Shown here: positions 27,428 to 35,666 of the stretch, piece by piece
Layout: each line of letters opens with the position of its first letter
Numbering within the stretch: the stretch's first letter is position 1
Origin: JABDCD01 sp964469525
Lineage (GTDB): Bacteria; Pseudomonadota; Alphaproteobacteria; Rickettsiales; SXRF01
Direction of reading: 5' to 3'
DNA: 54,077 nt
NCBI GenBank assembly: GCA_964469525.1
Contig: CAYXYU010000012.1
Coordinates: forward strand, 1 to 54,077
Made by a program: the position numbers and the translations under genes
Notes under the pieces: generated by a model
The model's input: only the letters and a program-made list of their open reading frames with translations
What the model was told of the DNA's origin: nothing
Databases searched by the model: none

Positions 27428-28768
27428 TCAGGCACTGATGCCGAGGGTTTCGCTGACGTTTTTGACGGCCCGCTCAAGCAGGCTTTTAGGCTTTATTTCA
27501 GCCGCCGGTTCCCGTTGTCCTACATCCGTCGCCCAGTTTTTTTCCGGCGTGGAGGCTTCAGGGGCTGGTTGTTCGGCGGAAACGGCCGGCGCTTCGGCAG
27601 CGGGTGTTTGCTGTTGGCTCATTCCAGCGATCTGCTCCAGGATGTCCTTTAATTTCCGTGCCGGTAGATTAAGCGTCACTTCCACCTTGCCTGGGGTGTA
27701 GTTATCCGTTCCATCTGTTTTGGTAATTTTACGGATGCGTGGAATCTGTTTGCTATCCGGCTCCCCAACTATTCTGGCGGTAAACCTGCCCCAGTGATGG
27801 TGTTCTTTAAAAATATCATCGTTAATGAAGGCATCCACTTTTTCAGCCAGTTCCGGTTTCGCCAGTTTCAAACGCACCAGGCTTTTGGCAACAGCGCGTT
27901 TCATATCTTCGCGGCCGGCAATAATAGGGAATATATCCTTAGCGGTATCGCCGGCAAACAATACGGCGCGTGCCACAGCTTTTTGTAGATGTGCGGGGTT
28001 TTCCGACGATTTGCCATCGCCGTCTTTCAGCGCATTCAGCGGATTACTGTCGCGCAGTTTTTGTAATTCCTCGCCCGTCAACTGGCCAAGATCTTTATTG
28101 TTTTTGCGGGCTTCCAACTGCTCTTTCGAACGAATGTCGATGGTAACGAGATGGGTATCGGAGTCGGAGGAAACGGCAAAATCCAGATTTTTGATTTTGG
28201 TGAGCAGCGCCTGTTTCTGCTCTTCATTTTCTAAGCCCGTCGTATACTTCACGGTGCGCTGCGCCAGTGATTCCTTGATCTCTTCGAGGCGCTTCTGGAG
28301 GTTATCGGCAATGACGCTTGGATCGCTGCCTTGGGGAACCCTGATTCTGATGGTGATCCCACCATCCATTTTCGATATATCAAGGGCATGATCATGGACA
28401 TCCTGATTATCGGCCTGCTGTGTGAACCATTTGACGAAATTCGCGGGGATGTGACCTGATTCGTCGGCGGCGCGGAATTCTTCCAGCCGGCGTGCTAGAT
28501 TTTCCGCATGCTTGCGTTCCGATTCAAACTGTAAATTATCAGCAAGCGCGGGAATGTTGGAGAGTTTGGACAAGATATGCAGCTGCAAATTAGCATCGCT
28601 TTCCAGTTCTGGGTTGGTCAGGATAAGCGATAAGATGGCATTACCCTTATCCTCGCCATCCAGCCCATTCCGGGCATAATCGGTGCGTGCTTCTACGGTG
28701 AAATTGCCTACCCCGATCTCGTTCAACTTGCTGGTGATCGTATCAGTAACACCTTGCATGATGTCCAT
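27428..28768 (-). CDS. Orphan protein inside the aspS-start duplication
   Basis: This 446-residue protein is not recognised. It is soluble, acidic to neutral and mostly helical, with repeated alternating segments (a beta-rich GGITIRIRVPQGSDPSVIADNL near residue 135 and a similar DTHLVTIDIRS near 215), and a disordered Ala/Pro/Glu tail from about 385 ending in an amphipathic SLLERAVKNVSETLG. There is no signal peptide. AAGGA about 10 bases upstream supports ATG 28768. The gene is on the opposite strand to aspS and is bracketed by direct 74-bp copies of the aspS start, so it probably arrived as cargo. Composition is lower in G+C than aspS. A secreted factor or a toxin-like protein cannot be ruled in or out. 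Confidence 0.75.
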   Translation of the reverse strand: MDIMQGVTDTITSKLNEIGVGNFTVEARTDYARNGLDGEDKGNAILSLILTNPELESDANLQLHILSKLSNIPALADNLQFESERKHAENLARRLEEFRAADESGHIPANFVKWFTQQADNQDVHDHALDISKMDGGITIRIRVPQGSDPSVIADNLQKRLEEIKESLAQRTVKYTTGLENEEQKQALLTKIKNLDFAVSSDSDTHLVTIDIRSKEQLEARKNNKDLGQLTGEELQKLRDSNPLNALKDGDGKSSENPAHLQKAVARAVLFAGDTAKDIFPIIAGREDMKRAVAKSLVRLKLAKPELAEKVDAFINDDIFKEHHHWGRFTARIVGEPDSKQIPRIRKITKTDGTDNYTPGKVEVTLNLPARKLKDILEQIAGMSQQQTPAAEAPAVSAEQPAPEASTPEKNWATDVGQREPAAEIKPKSLLERAVKNVSETLGISA

Positions 28769-29003
28769 AAGATGCTTCCTTAACCATATATGATGGTTTC
28801 ATCATAGCCGCCGTCCTCCCGGGATTAAAGTTAAGCTTTTGTGACAGCAGAAGCTTTGCGGGATTTTAGCATGTAATACGACAACGGATTGTTTTGTATG
28901 CGATTTTTCTCATAGAGCTAGGTGGTGCAATTCTACGCTAATCCCTTGGCAAACCGCGATACATCGGTTATAGACTACGGCTCGTTTATTTTAAGGAAAA
29001 TCA
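28769..29003. promoter_or_regulatory. Divergent region with aspS promoter and a half Pho box
   Basis: On the plus strand TTGGCA (28946-28951), 17 bases, TATAGA (28969-28974) forms a good sigma70 promoter for aspS, with AAGGA at 28993-28997. On the minus strand, CTGTCAC-AAAA (28847-28837) matches one PhoB half-site plus spacer upstream of the orphan gene, but the second half-site is poor and no TATAAT follows at the expected distance. Confidence 0.6.
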
Positions 29004-30875
29004 ATGCACGCCTACCGCACTCATACTTGCGCCGCCCTTAATGCTTCGAATGTCGGCCAGACCGTGAAGCTCTCGGGCTGGGTGCATCGCCGGCGCGACC
29101 ATGGCGATTTGCTGTTCGTCGACCTGCGCGATCACTACGGCATCACGCAGCTGGTGGCGGCGAAGGGGAATCCGCATCTCGATGCGCTGTCGCATGTGGC
29201 GCATGAGAGCGTGATTACCGTCAGCGGCAAGGTGGTGAAGCGCGCCCCGGAAACCGTCAACGAGGAGCTGCCGACCGGCGAGATCGAGCTGGTGGTCGAG
29301 CAATACACGCTGGAATCCGCCGCCGAGCCGCTGCCGCTGCAGGTCAATGCCGACCGCGAGCAGCCCGAGGAGACGCGCCTCAAATACCGCTTCCTCGATC
29401 TGCGCCGCGAGAAGATCCACCGCAACATCATGCTGCGCTCGCAGGTGATCGCCAGCCTGCGCCGGCGCATGACTGAACGCGGATTCAACGAATTCCAGAC
29501 ACCGATCCTGACCGCCTCCAGCCCCGAAGGCGCGCGCGACTACCTGGTGCCTTCGCGCATCCATCCCGGCAAGTTCTACGCGCTGCCGCAGGCGCCGCAG
29601 CAGTTCAAGCAGCTGCTGATGGTCTCGGGCTTCGACAAATATTTCCAGATCGCGCCCTGCTTCCGCGACGAGGACGGCCGCGCCGACCGCTCGCCGGGCG
29701 AGTTCTACCAGCTCGATATCGAGATGAGCTATGTCACGCAGGAAGACGTGTTCGCCGCCATCGAGCCGGTGCTGGAAGGGGTGTTCAGGGAATTCGGCGG
29801 CGACAAGAAGGTGACGCCGGCGCCGTTCCCGCGCATGACCTACAAGGACGCCATGCTGAAATACGGCTCCGACAAGCCGGATCTGCGCAACCCGATCGAG
29901 ATCGTGGACGTTACCGAGGAGTTCAAGGACGAGTCGGTGACCTTCAACGCCTTCAAGAAGATTATCGGCGCCGGCGGCGTCGTGCGCGCCATCGCCGCGC
30001 CGCGCACCAGCTCGCGCCCGCGCAGCTTCTTCGATAAGCTCAATGACTGGGCAAAGGAAGAGGGCGCGCCGGGGCTTGGCTATATCACGCTCGAGCATCC
30101 GGACGGCGTAGCCGACGGGGATGTGAACGTGGCGCCGGTGGGCAAGGGTCCCATTGCCAAGTTCATTCCCAATAACGTGCTGGCCAAGATCGCCGCCAAG
30201 GCGGGTGCGAAGGTGTACGACACGCTGTTTTTCGCCTGCGAGCAGGAGGCGGTCGCCGCCAAATTCGCCGGCAAGGTGCGCACCAAGCTCGGCGAGGAAT
30301 TGGAGCTGCTGGAAAAGAACGTGTTCAAGTTCTGCTGGGTGATCGATTTTCCTTATTTCGAATATGACGAGGAGGAGAAGAAGATTATCTTCAGCCACAA
30401 CCCGTTCTCGATGCCGCAGGGCGGGATGGAAGCGCTCCTGAGCAAGAACCCGCTGGAGATTCTGGCGTATCAGTATGACATCGTCTGCAACGGCGTCGAG
30501 CTGTCCTCCGGCGCCATCCGTAATCACAAGCCGGAGATCATGTACAAGGCGTTCGAGATCGCCGGGTATGGCCCAGAGGTGGTGGATAGCCGCTTCGGCG
30601 GCATGATCCGAGCCTTCAAGTTCGGTGCCCCGCCACATGGCGGGCTGGCGCCGGGCGTCGACCGCATGGTGATGCTGTTGGCCGACGAGCCCAACATCCG
30701 CGAGGTCATCGCCTTCCCGATGAACCAGAAGGCCGAAGACCTGCTGATGCAGGCGCCGTCCCCCGCCGATGAGAAGCAACTGCGCGAGTTGCATTTACAG
30801 CTGTCGCCCAAGGCCAAGCAACTGCTGGCCGAGGAAAAGGTCCTGCCCGCCGAACCCGGCAAGCTGACGGCTTAG
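29004..30875 (+). CDS. aspS: Aspartyl-tRNA synthetase
   Basis: It charges tRNA-Asp (and in many alphaproteobacteria also tRNA-Asn, as a non-discriminating enzyme feeding GatCAB). The 623-residue protein has the anticodon-binding OB fold (GWVHRRRDHGDLLFVDLRD, 25-43), class II motif 2 (FRDEDGRADRSPGEFYQ), the bacterial GAD insertion (about 300-420), and motif 3 (GGLAPGVDRMVMLL). The HRRRDHG context is typical of bacterial types; discrimination is not decided here. Its first 74 bases are duplicated upstream (27344). It has its own promoter and ribosome binding site inside the inserted segment. Confidence 0.97.
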   Translation: MHAYRTHTCAALNASNVGQTVKLSGWVHRRRDHGDLLFVDLRDHYGITQLVAAKGNPHLDALSHVAHESVITVSGKVVKRAPETVNEELPTGEIELVVEQYTLESAAEPLPLQVNADREQPEETRLKYRFLDLRREKIHRNIMLRSQVIASLRRRMTERGFNEFQTPILTASSPEGARDYLVPSRIHPGKFYALPQAPQQFKQLLMVSGFDKYFQIAPCFRDEDGRADRSPGEFYQLDIEMSYVTQEDVFAAIEPVLEGVFREFGGDKKVTPAPFPRMTYKDAMLKYGSDKPDLRNPIEIVDVTEEFKDESVTFNAFKKIIGAGGVVRAIAAPRTSSRPRSFFDKLNDWAKEEGAPGLGYITLEHPDGVADGDVNVAPVGKGPIAKFIPNNVLAKIAAKAGAKVYDTLFFACEQEAVAAKFAGKVRTKLGEELELLEKNVFKFCWVIDFPYFEYDEEEKKIIFSHNPFSMPQGGMEALLSKNPLEILAYQYDIVCNGVELSSGAIRNHKPEIMYKAFEIAGYGPEVVDSRFGGMIRAFKFGAPPHGGLAPGVDRMVMLLADEPNIREVIAFPMNQKAEDLLMQAPSPADEKQLRELHLQLSPKAKQLLAEEKVLPAEPGKLTA

Positions 30876-30884
30876 CGGTAAATT

Positions 30885-30910
30885 GTCATCCCGGACTGCG
30901 CGGGAATGAC
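30885..30910. repeat. Minimal palindromic repeat between aspS and the nitrilase gene
   Basis: The 26-base near-palindrome opens GTCATCCCGG and closes GCGGGAATGAC, with a short core. It looks like an internally deleted member of the GTCAT...ATGAC elements. It may stabilise the aspS transcript end. Confidence 0.7.
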
Positions 30911-30923
30911 AAGAAAGGAACAT

Positions 30924-31739
30924 ATGACCTTCAAACTTGCCTGCCTCCAACTCAACAGCGGCAACGACATGGCCGCCAATATCACCAAAATCGAAAAAAT
31001 GGTGCGCGAGGCGGCGAGGCAGGGCGCGCAGCTGGTCGGGCTGCCGGAAAATGCCTTCATGATGGAGGAGCATGGCAGCACGAAGCCGCGCGCGCTCTAC
31101 AGCCAGGAGGATCACCCGGCGATCACCGCCAGCGCGCATATCGCGAAAGCGAACCGCTGCTGGCTGCTGGTCGGATCGGTGGCAGTCAAGATCGACAACT
31201 CGGGAAAGACGGTCAACCGCTCGCTGCTGTTCGGTCCCTCCGGCCAGCCAGTCACGCATTACGATAAGATCCACCTGTTCGATGTCGAGTTGCCGGGCGG
31301 CGAGTCCTATACCGAGTCGAACAAGATGCTGCATGGTGAGCAGGCGGTGGTGGCGGCGACGCCGTGGTGCAAGCTCGGCATGACGGTATGCTACGACCTG
31401 CGCTTCCCGCATCTGTACCGTGCGCTGGCCAAGGGTGGTGCTGACATGCTGGCCGTACCGTCAGCTTTTACGCAGGTGACCGGCGAGGCGCACTGGCATG
31501 TGCTGCTGCGTGCGCGGGCCATCGAGAACGGCTGTTTTGTCATGGCGCCGGCGCAGACGGGCATCCACCCAGGCAAGCGCCGTACTTATGGCCATGCGCT
31601 GATCGTCGATCCGTGGGGAACGGTGCTGGCCGACGCGGGGACGGAGGAGGGCATCATCATGGCCGATATCGATATCGGCATGGTGGCGCAGGTGCGCGCG
31701 CGGATTCCGAGCCTGAAGCATGACCGGGAGTTTGAGTAA
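30924..31739 (+). CDS. Carbon-nitrogen hydrolase (Nit/deaminated glutathione amidase type)
   Basis: This is a nitrilase-superfamily amidase of 271 residues. The catalytic triad is visible as Glu42 (GLPENAFM), Lys115 (HYDKIHLFD) and Cys156 (GMTVCYDLRFPHLYRAL). The pattern HLFDVELPGG-SYTES is that of the Nit1/Nit2-like branch, whose members repair deaminated glutathione; omega-amidase is the alternative. ATG 30924, seven bases after AAAGGA, is the start; an earlier in-frame ATG at 30906 lies in the palindromic repeat. Its location between aspS and ubiG gives no pathway hint. Confidence 0.9.
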   Translation: MTFKLACLQLNSGNDMAANITKIEKMVREAARQGAQLVGLPENAFMMEEHGSTKPRALYSQEDHPAITASAHIAKANRCWLLVGSVAVKIDNSGKTVNRSLLFGPSGQPVTHYDKIHLFDVELPGGESYTESNKMLHGEQAVVAATPWCKLGMTVCYDLRFPHLYRALAKGGADMLAVPSAFTQVTGEAHWHVLLRARAIENGCFVMAPAQTGIHPGKRRTYGHALIVDPWGTVLADAGTEEGIIMADIDIGMVAQVRARIPSLKHDREFE

Positions 31740-31780
31740 ACCCGCCGCATCCGGTAACTGTGGCACACCAGCCTCCCCAA

Positions 31781-32638
31781 CTAGTGCGGGGTTTTCCTCC
31801 CTACCACCATATAATTCACCCCTAGGTCATGCGGATCGAGCCGCCACTTGCCGGATAACGGGTCCATGACCATGCCGGTCATTTCCACGATCTCGATGCC
31901 GTTCCGGCGCAGGGGGGCGCATAGTTCGGAGGGACGGAGGAATTTTTTCCAGTCATGCGTGCCGACGGGCAGCCAGCGCAGGATATATTCCGCGCCGACG
32001 ATGGCCAGCGCGAAGGATTTGGCGGTGCGGTTCAGGGTGGAGAAGAAAATCAGCCCGCCGGGCTTCACCAGCGCGGAAGCGGCGGCGACGAAGGCTTCGA
32101 CATCGGCCACGTGCTCGATGATCTCGAGCGCGAGGACGATATCGAAGGTGGGTGAAGGAGTGGTGGAGTGGTGGGGTAATGGAGCAGTTTTTTTCTCCAT
32201 TACTTCATCACTCCTCATCCCCACATCCTCTAACAACTCCTCTGCCGTCGTACAACGATAGCCAATATCCAACCTACTCTGCCGGGCATGCGCTTTCGCG
32301 ACGGCAATGTTCTTTTCGCTGGCATCGATGCCGGTGACGCGCGCGCCCAGCCGCGCCAGCGGTTCGCACACCAGCCCCCCGCCGCAGCCGATGTCGAGGA
32401 GGGTAATGGGCTCTGGGCTCTGGGTTCCAGACTCTAGAGAAGGCTCTTTTTCCTGAAGCCCGAACCCTGAAGCCCGAAGCCCGAAATGCTTCAGCGCCCA
32501 ATCCCGTATATATCCCACCCTTAGCGGATTCATACGATGCAGCGGTTTGAACTTGCCGTGCGGATCCCACCATTCGTCGGCCATGCGCGAGAACCGCTCG
32601 ACCTCCTCGGGATCTATGGTGCTGGATTTTTCTTTCAT
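31781..32638 (-). CDS. ubiG: UbiG, ubiquinone O-methyltransferase, with two repeat-derived insertions
   Basis: UbiG carries out both O-methylations of ubiquinone synthesis. The 285-residue protein has the N-terminal EEVERFSRMADEWWDP and GKFKPLHRMNPLR segments, SAM motif I LLDIGCGGGLVCEPLARLGA, and post motif LEIIEHVADVEAFV. Known UbiG proteins are about 235-250 residues; here two extra segments of about 23 and 27 residues are inserted, one just before motif I (GFGLQEKEPSLESG...) and one before FDIVLALEIIEHV (VMEKKTAPLPHHS...). Both are coded by heptamer mirror repeats (32408-32486 and 32157-32222). They lie in loops of the Rossmann fold, so the enzyme may still work. The gene converges with the nitrilase gene. 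Confidence 0.93.
   Translation of the reverse strand: MKEKSSTIDPEEVERFSRMADEWWDPHGKFKPLHRMNPLRVGYIRDWALKHFGLRASGFGLQEKEPSLESGTQSPEPITLLDIGCGGGLVCEPLARLGARVTGIDASEKNIAVAKAHARQSRLDIGYRCTTAEELLEDVGMRSDEVMEKKTAPLPHHSTTPSPTFDIVLALEIIEHVADVEAFVAAASALVKPGGLIFFSTLNRTAKSFALAIVGAEYILRWLPVGTHDWKKFLRPSELCAPLRRNGIEIVEMTGMVMDPLSGKWRLDPHDLGVNYMVVGRKTPH
32157..32222. repeat. Heptamer mirror repeat inside ubiG (insertion 2)
   Basis: Left arm 32157-32184 (GGAGTGGT...GTAATGGAG) and right arm 32195-32222 (CTCCATTACTTCATCACTCC) are imperfect reverse complements with a T-rich loop. The arms consist of degenerate units of about seven bases. The element is in frame and translated within UbiG. Confidence 0.75.
32408..32486. 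repeat. Heptamer mirror repeat inside ubiG (insertion 1)
   Basis: The left arm starts with two identical GGGCTCT units (32408-32421) and continues as degenerate 7-mers; the right arm (32452-32486) is five units of the CCTGAAG / CCCGAAC type. The arms are mirrored. It lies immediately before SAM motif I of UbiG and remains in frame. Confidence 0.78.
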
Positions 32639-32690
32639 GTTTGCACGGGTAGTTTTACAATAAATCCTTCAAGGGAAATGCACTATAGCC

Positions 32691-33722
32691 ATGCCTGTGC
32701 CAAAACCGAAGGTAAATATTGCCGCCACGGCGGAAGAAACCAGGCGCAAGGCCGCCGCCTTCGGCGAAGGGTTGATGCGCCGGCTGATCGGGTTGACCAA
32801 ATACTGGAGCAAGCGCCGCGATATCGTTACCAACAACTATAATCTCGGCATGCGCTGTCTCAAAGACGGCCATATCCGCGATGCCATTCTGCGCTTCAAG
32901 ATCGTCACCTGGATGGAGCCTAGGCGCGCCGACGCCTGGTATTACCTGGGCTGCAGCTATCTGGCCAACAACGAGCGCAGCGAGGCGCAGAAGGCGCTGG
33001 GCAAGGCATTGCAGCTGAAGGCCTCTTATGAAGAAGCGACCTACGCGCTGGCGCTTTCCGGTGCGGCGATGGCGCCCGATACAGTGCCCAAAAAGATGCC
33101 TGTGTCGTTGGTGCTGTCGCATTTCGACACGCGAGCGGCGGATTATACACGCGAGCAGGTCGAGACGTATCACTATCAGGGGCACGTGCTGCTCGCCGAT
33201 GCCATTCAGAAGGCGGCGGTGCAGGGCCGCATCGACCATGCGGCGCTGGAACTGGGGGTGGGTACCGGGCTGCTGGGCCCGCTGCTTCGGCCCATCGCCT
33301 CGCATATCACGGGAGTCGACATCTCAGGCGCCATGCTGGCCGAGGCGGTCAAGTTGACCGATGAACAGGGCAAAAAAATCTATGATGCGCTGATCAAACG
33401 CGAGATCCATGAATTCCTCTCGGGGGTGGCCGATGCCGCCTTCGATATCGTGGCGGCGGCGGATGTGGTGAGCTATATCGGGGAGCTGGACGGGCTGTTC
33501 ACGCAGGTAGCGCGGGTTTTAAAACCGGGCGCGCTATTCGCCTTCACCGCGGACCGCACGGATAACGAAGGATTCCAGCTGGACATCACGGCAGGGAAGT
33601 TCTCCTTCTCGCGGCCTTATCTGGAAGGCCTGGCCGCAAGCAGCGGGCTTAAAATCGTTACATTCGAGGAAGCGCCCGTCTATCCGGATTATAAGGCGTG
33701 GGTTTGTGTCTTCGCCAAATAA
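32691..33722 (+). CDS. TPR-containing class I methyltransferase
   Basis: This 343-residue SAM-dependent methyltransferase has no known substrate. An N-terminal helical part (about 45-125) contains TPR-like repeats (NYNLGMRCLKDGHIRDAILRF; ADAWYYLGCSYLANNERSEAQKALGKAL). The methyltransferase domain follows from about 150, with motif I ALELGVGTGLLGPLL, GVDISGAMLAEAV, and FDIVAAADVVSYIGELDGLF. The architecture is shared with alphaproteobacterial TPR-methyltransferases. It is divergent from ubiG and overlaps the downstream GNAT gene by 17 bases. Confidence 0.88.
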   Translation: MPVPKPKVNIAATAEETRRKAAAFGEGLMRRLIGLTKYWSKRRDIVTNNYNLGMRCLKDGHIRDAILRFKIVTWMEPRRADAWYYLGCSYLANNERSEAQKALGKALQLKASYEEATYALALSGAAMAPDTVPKKMPVSLVLSHFDTRAADYTREQVETYHYQGHVLLADAIQKAAVQGRIDHAALELGVGTGLLGPLLRPIASHITGVDISGAMLAEAVKLTDEQGKKIYDALIKREIHEFLSGVADAAFDIVAAADVVSYIGELDGLFTQVARVLKPGALFAFTADRTDNEGFQLDITAGKFSFSRPYLEGLAASSGLKIVTFEEAPVYPDYKAWVCVFAK

Positions 33723-34170
33723 CCTGGGCATCCGCGAAGGCGGGCGCGGTGATGCCGCACTGCTATCGGAGATCCACCGCGAATCTTTTCCCAATTACTG
33801 GAATCCCGAGGCCTTTACCGATTTTTTCGCCGTTGCCGGGACGCTGGTGCTGATTGCGGAGGAGGGGGGGAAGGCGGCCGGCATGATGGTCTGCCGCCTG
33901 CAGTTCGAGGAGGCGGAGATCATCACGCTGGGGGTCCGACCCGCCTTCCGCCACTGTGGCATTGCCCGCGGATTGCTGGTCGAGGCCATGAAACGGGCGC
34001 ACGCCTTCGGCTGCACCCATATGTTCCTCGACGTGGAAGAGGGGAACGCGGCGGCGGTAGCGTTGTACGAGAGCCACGGATTCAACCACTTACGCCGCCG
34101 CAAGCAGTATTACCGGCAAAAGGATGGCTCTTTCACGGATGCGCTTGTCATGCGGCGGAAACTTGCATAA
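33706..34170 (+). CDS. RimI-like GNAT N-acetyltransferase
   Basis: This is a 154-residue GNAT similar to RimI, which acetylates the N-terminus of ribosomal protein S18; other protein N-termini are possible. Motif A reads ITLGVRPAFRHCGIARGLL, with the pyrophosphate-binding R-x-x-G-I-A, followed by MFLDVEEGNAAAVALYESHGF. The start is GTG 33706, overlapping the methyltransferase gene. Many alphaproteobacteria have rimI next to tsaB; that is not the case here, so the symbol is not assigned. Confidence 0.85.
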   Translation: MSSPNNLGIREGGRGDAALLSEIHRESFPNYWNPEAFTDFFAVAGTLVLIAEEGGKAAGMMVCRLQFEEAEIITLGVRPAFRHCGIARGLLVEAMKRAHAFGCTHMFLDVEEGNAAAVALYESHGFNHLRRRKQYYRQKDGSFTDALVMRRKLA

Positions 34171-34230
34171 AAGGTTTTAGGTTTTAGCTGTTTTGCTAAC
34201 ACCTAAAACCTAACAGCTAACACCTAGATA
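34171..34230. repeat. Heptamer mirror repeat upstream of lysC
   Basis: Right arm: five 7-mers from 34196 to 34230 of the CTAACAC / CTAAAAC type. Left arm 34171-34194: GTTTTAG-type units in mirror order. It begins right at the stop of the GNAT gene and ends six bases before the lysC ATG, and so leaves no room for a normal Shine-Dalgarno sequence. Confidence 0.8.
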
Positions 34231-34235
34231 AAAAT

Positions 34236-35465
34236 ATGGCCCTCATCGTCCAGAAATTCGGCGGCACGTCGGTTGCCAATATTGAGCGCATCAGGAATGT
34301 CGCCGGCAAGGTGAAGAAGGAGATCGACGCCGGCAACCGGGTGGTGGTGGTGGTGTCGGCCATGGCGGGCGTCACCAACCAGCTGGTGGATTACGTGCGC
34401 GAACTGTCGCCGCTCGTCACCGAGGCGTCATGGGGCGAATACGATCATGTGGTCTCGTCCGGCGAGCAGGTGACCAGCGGCCTGCTGGCGCTATGCCTGC
34501 AGGAGATGGGCATCCCGGCGCGCTCCTTTTCCGGCTGGCAGATCAAATTGCAGACCGACAAGGCGCACGGCAAGGCGCGCATCCGCCAGATCGATCCGGA
34601 TGGGTTGCAGGCTGCGCTGAAAAAAGGCGAGGTGGGGGTGGTCGCCGGCTTCCAGGGCATCTCGCCGGACGGCCGCGTCACCACGCTCGGGCGCGGCGGC
34701 TCGGACACCTCGGCCGTGGCGCTGGCGGCGGCGCTGAAGGCCGACCGCTGCGACATCTACACGGATGTGGACGGCGTCTTCACCACCGACCCGCGCATCG
34801 TGCCGCAGGCGAAAAAGCTCGACAAGATTACCTATGAGGAAATGCTCGAAATGGCGTCGCTCGGCGCGAAGGTGCTGCAGACGCGCTCGGTCGAGATGGC
34901 GATGAATCACGGTGTGACGGTGCAGGTGCTGAACAGCTTCAGCGACACGCCGGGCACGCTACTGGTCAAAGAGGAGGAAATCGTGGAACAGAAACGCATT
35001 ACCGGCATCGCCTACAGCCGCGACGAGGCGCGCATCACGCTGACCGATGTGGCGAACGTCCCCGGCATGTCGGCGGCGCTGTTCGGCCCGCTGGCCGACG
35101 CCAATATCAACGTCGACATGATCGTGCAGAACGTCACCGAGGACGGCAAGGCGACCGACATCACCTTCACCGTGCCCAAGACCGACCTCGAGCGGGCGCT
35201 GGCGGCGGTGAAGAAAACCAAGGGTACGCTTAAATTCGCCTCGCTGCACAGCGACGGGAACGTCTCCAAGGTGTCGATCGTCGGCGTCGGCATGCGCTCG
35301 CACGCCGGCATCGCCCAGACCATGTTCCAGACGCTGGCCGACAAGAACATCAACATCTCGGTCATCTCGACCTCGGAGATCAAGGTCAGCGTGCTGATCG
35401 CCGAGGAATACACGGAGCTCGCCGTGCGCGCCCTGCACGCGGCGTTTGAGTTGGAGAGTGCGTGA
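34236..35465 (+). CDS. lysC: Aspartate kinase
   Basis: It catalyses the first step from aspartate to lysine, threonine and methionine. The 409-residue protein has the kinase signature VQKFGGTSV (5-13), GRGGSDTSAVALAAAL, and two C-terminal ACT domains (about 265-409) for feedback inhibition, the usual layout for alphaproteobacterial monofunctional enzymes. The codon use is GC-rich. A heptamer repeat occupies its upstream region. It overlaps the next small gene by one base (TGATG). Confidence 0.96.
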   Translation: MALIVQKFGGTSVANIERIRNVAGKVKKEIDAGNRVVVVVSAMAGVTNQLVDYVRELSPLVTEASWGEYDHVVSSGEQVTSGLLALCLQEMGIPARSFSGWQIKLQTDKAHGKARIRQIDPDGLQAALKKGEVGVVAGFQGISPDGRVTTLGRGGSDTSAVALAAALKADRCDIYTDVDGVFTTDPRIVPQAKKLDKITYEEMLEMASLGAKVLQTRSVEMAMNHGVTVQVLNSFSDTPGTLLVKEEEIVEQKRITGIAYSRDEARITLTDVANVPGMSAALFGPLADANINVDMIVQNVTEDGKATDITFTVPKTDLERALAAVKKTKGTLKFASLHSDGNVSKVSIVGVGMRSHAGIAQTMFQTLADKNINISVISTSEIKVSVLIAEEYTELAVRALHAAFELESA

Positions 35466-35662
35466 TGGCGATGTGGGATTTTCTTGGCGGGTTGATAAGC
35501 AGCGGCCTTTTTGATGGTCGATTGGGGAGCAAAGAGGAATTTGTTAAGGACATAAAAGACCCCGCCTACCGCAAGGAAATGAGCGGTTTCTTTAGAAAAA
35601 TCCTGCTAATTATAATCGTTATTCTAGGCTTTACTGTGGCGGCAGCATTTCTGGTTACATAA
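35465..35662 (+). CDS. Small single-pass membrane protein
   Basis: This 65-residue protein starts at the ATG that overlaps the lysC stop. The first 45 residues are amphipathic and charged (GSKEEFVKDIKDPAYRKEM); residues about 45-64 form one membrane helix (ILLIIIVILGFTVAAAFLV). I do not recognise a family. The overlapping start suggests that it is translated with lysC. Codon use is less GC-rich than lysC. Confidence 0.6.
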   Translation: MAMWDFLGGLISSGLFDGRLGSKEEFVKDIKDPAYRKEMSGFFRKILLIIIVILGFTVAAAFLVT

Positions 35663-35666
35663 CATT

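Noticed and set aside
27224..27652. Open frame containing the duplicated aspS start
   Set aside because: It reads repeat DNA, then 24 codons of aspS, then the antisense of the orphan gene; no coherent protein results.
27428..29003. Insertion sequence between the two aspS starts
   Set aside because: No transposase or terminal inverted repeats are visible, and the 74-bp direct copies are far longer than usual target duplications.
29001..30794. A 597-codon open frame on the minus strand opposite aspS
   Set aside because: It is a mirror of GC-rich codons of aspS on the other strand. It has no recognisable domain, while the plus-strand frame is a complete AspRS.
34171..34230. CRISPR-like array
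   Set aside because: The units are 7 bp and contiguous, with no unique spacers and no cas genes in the window.
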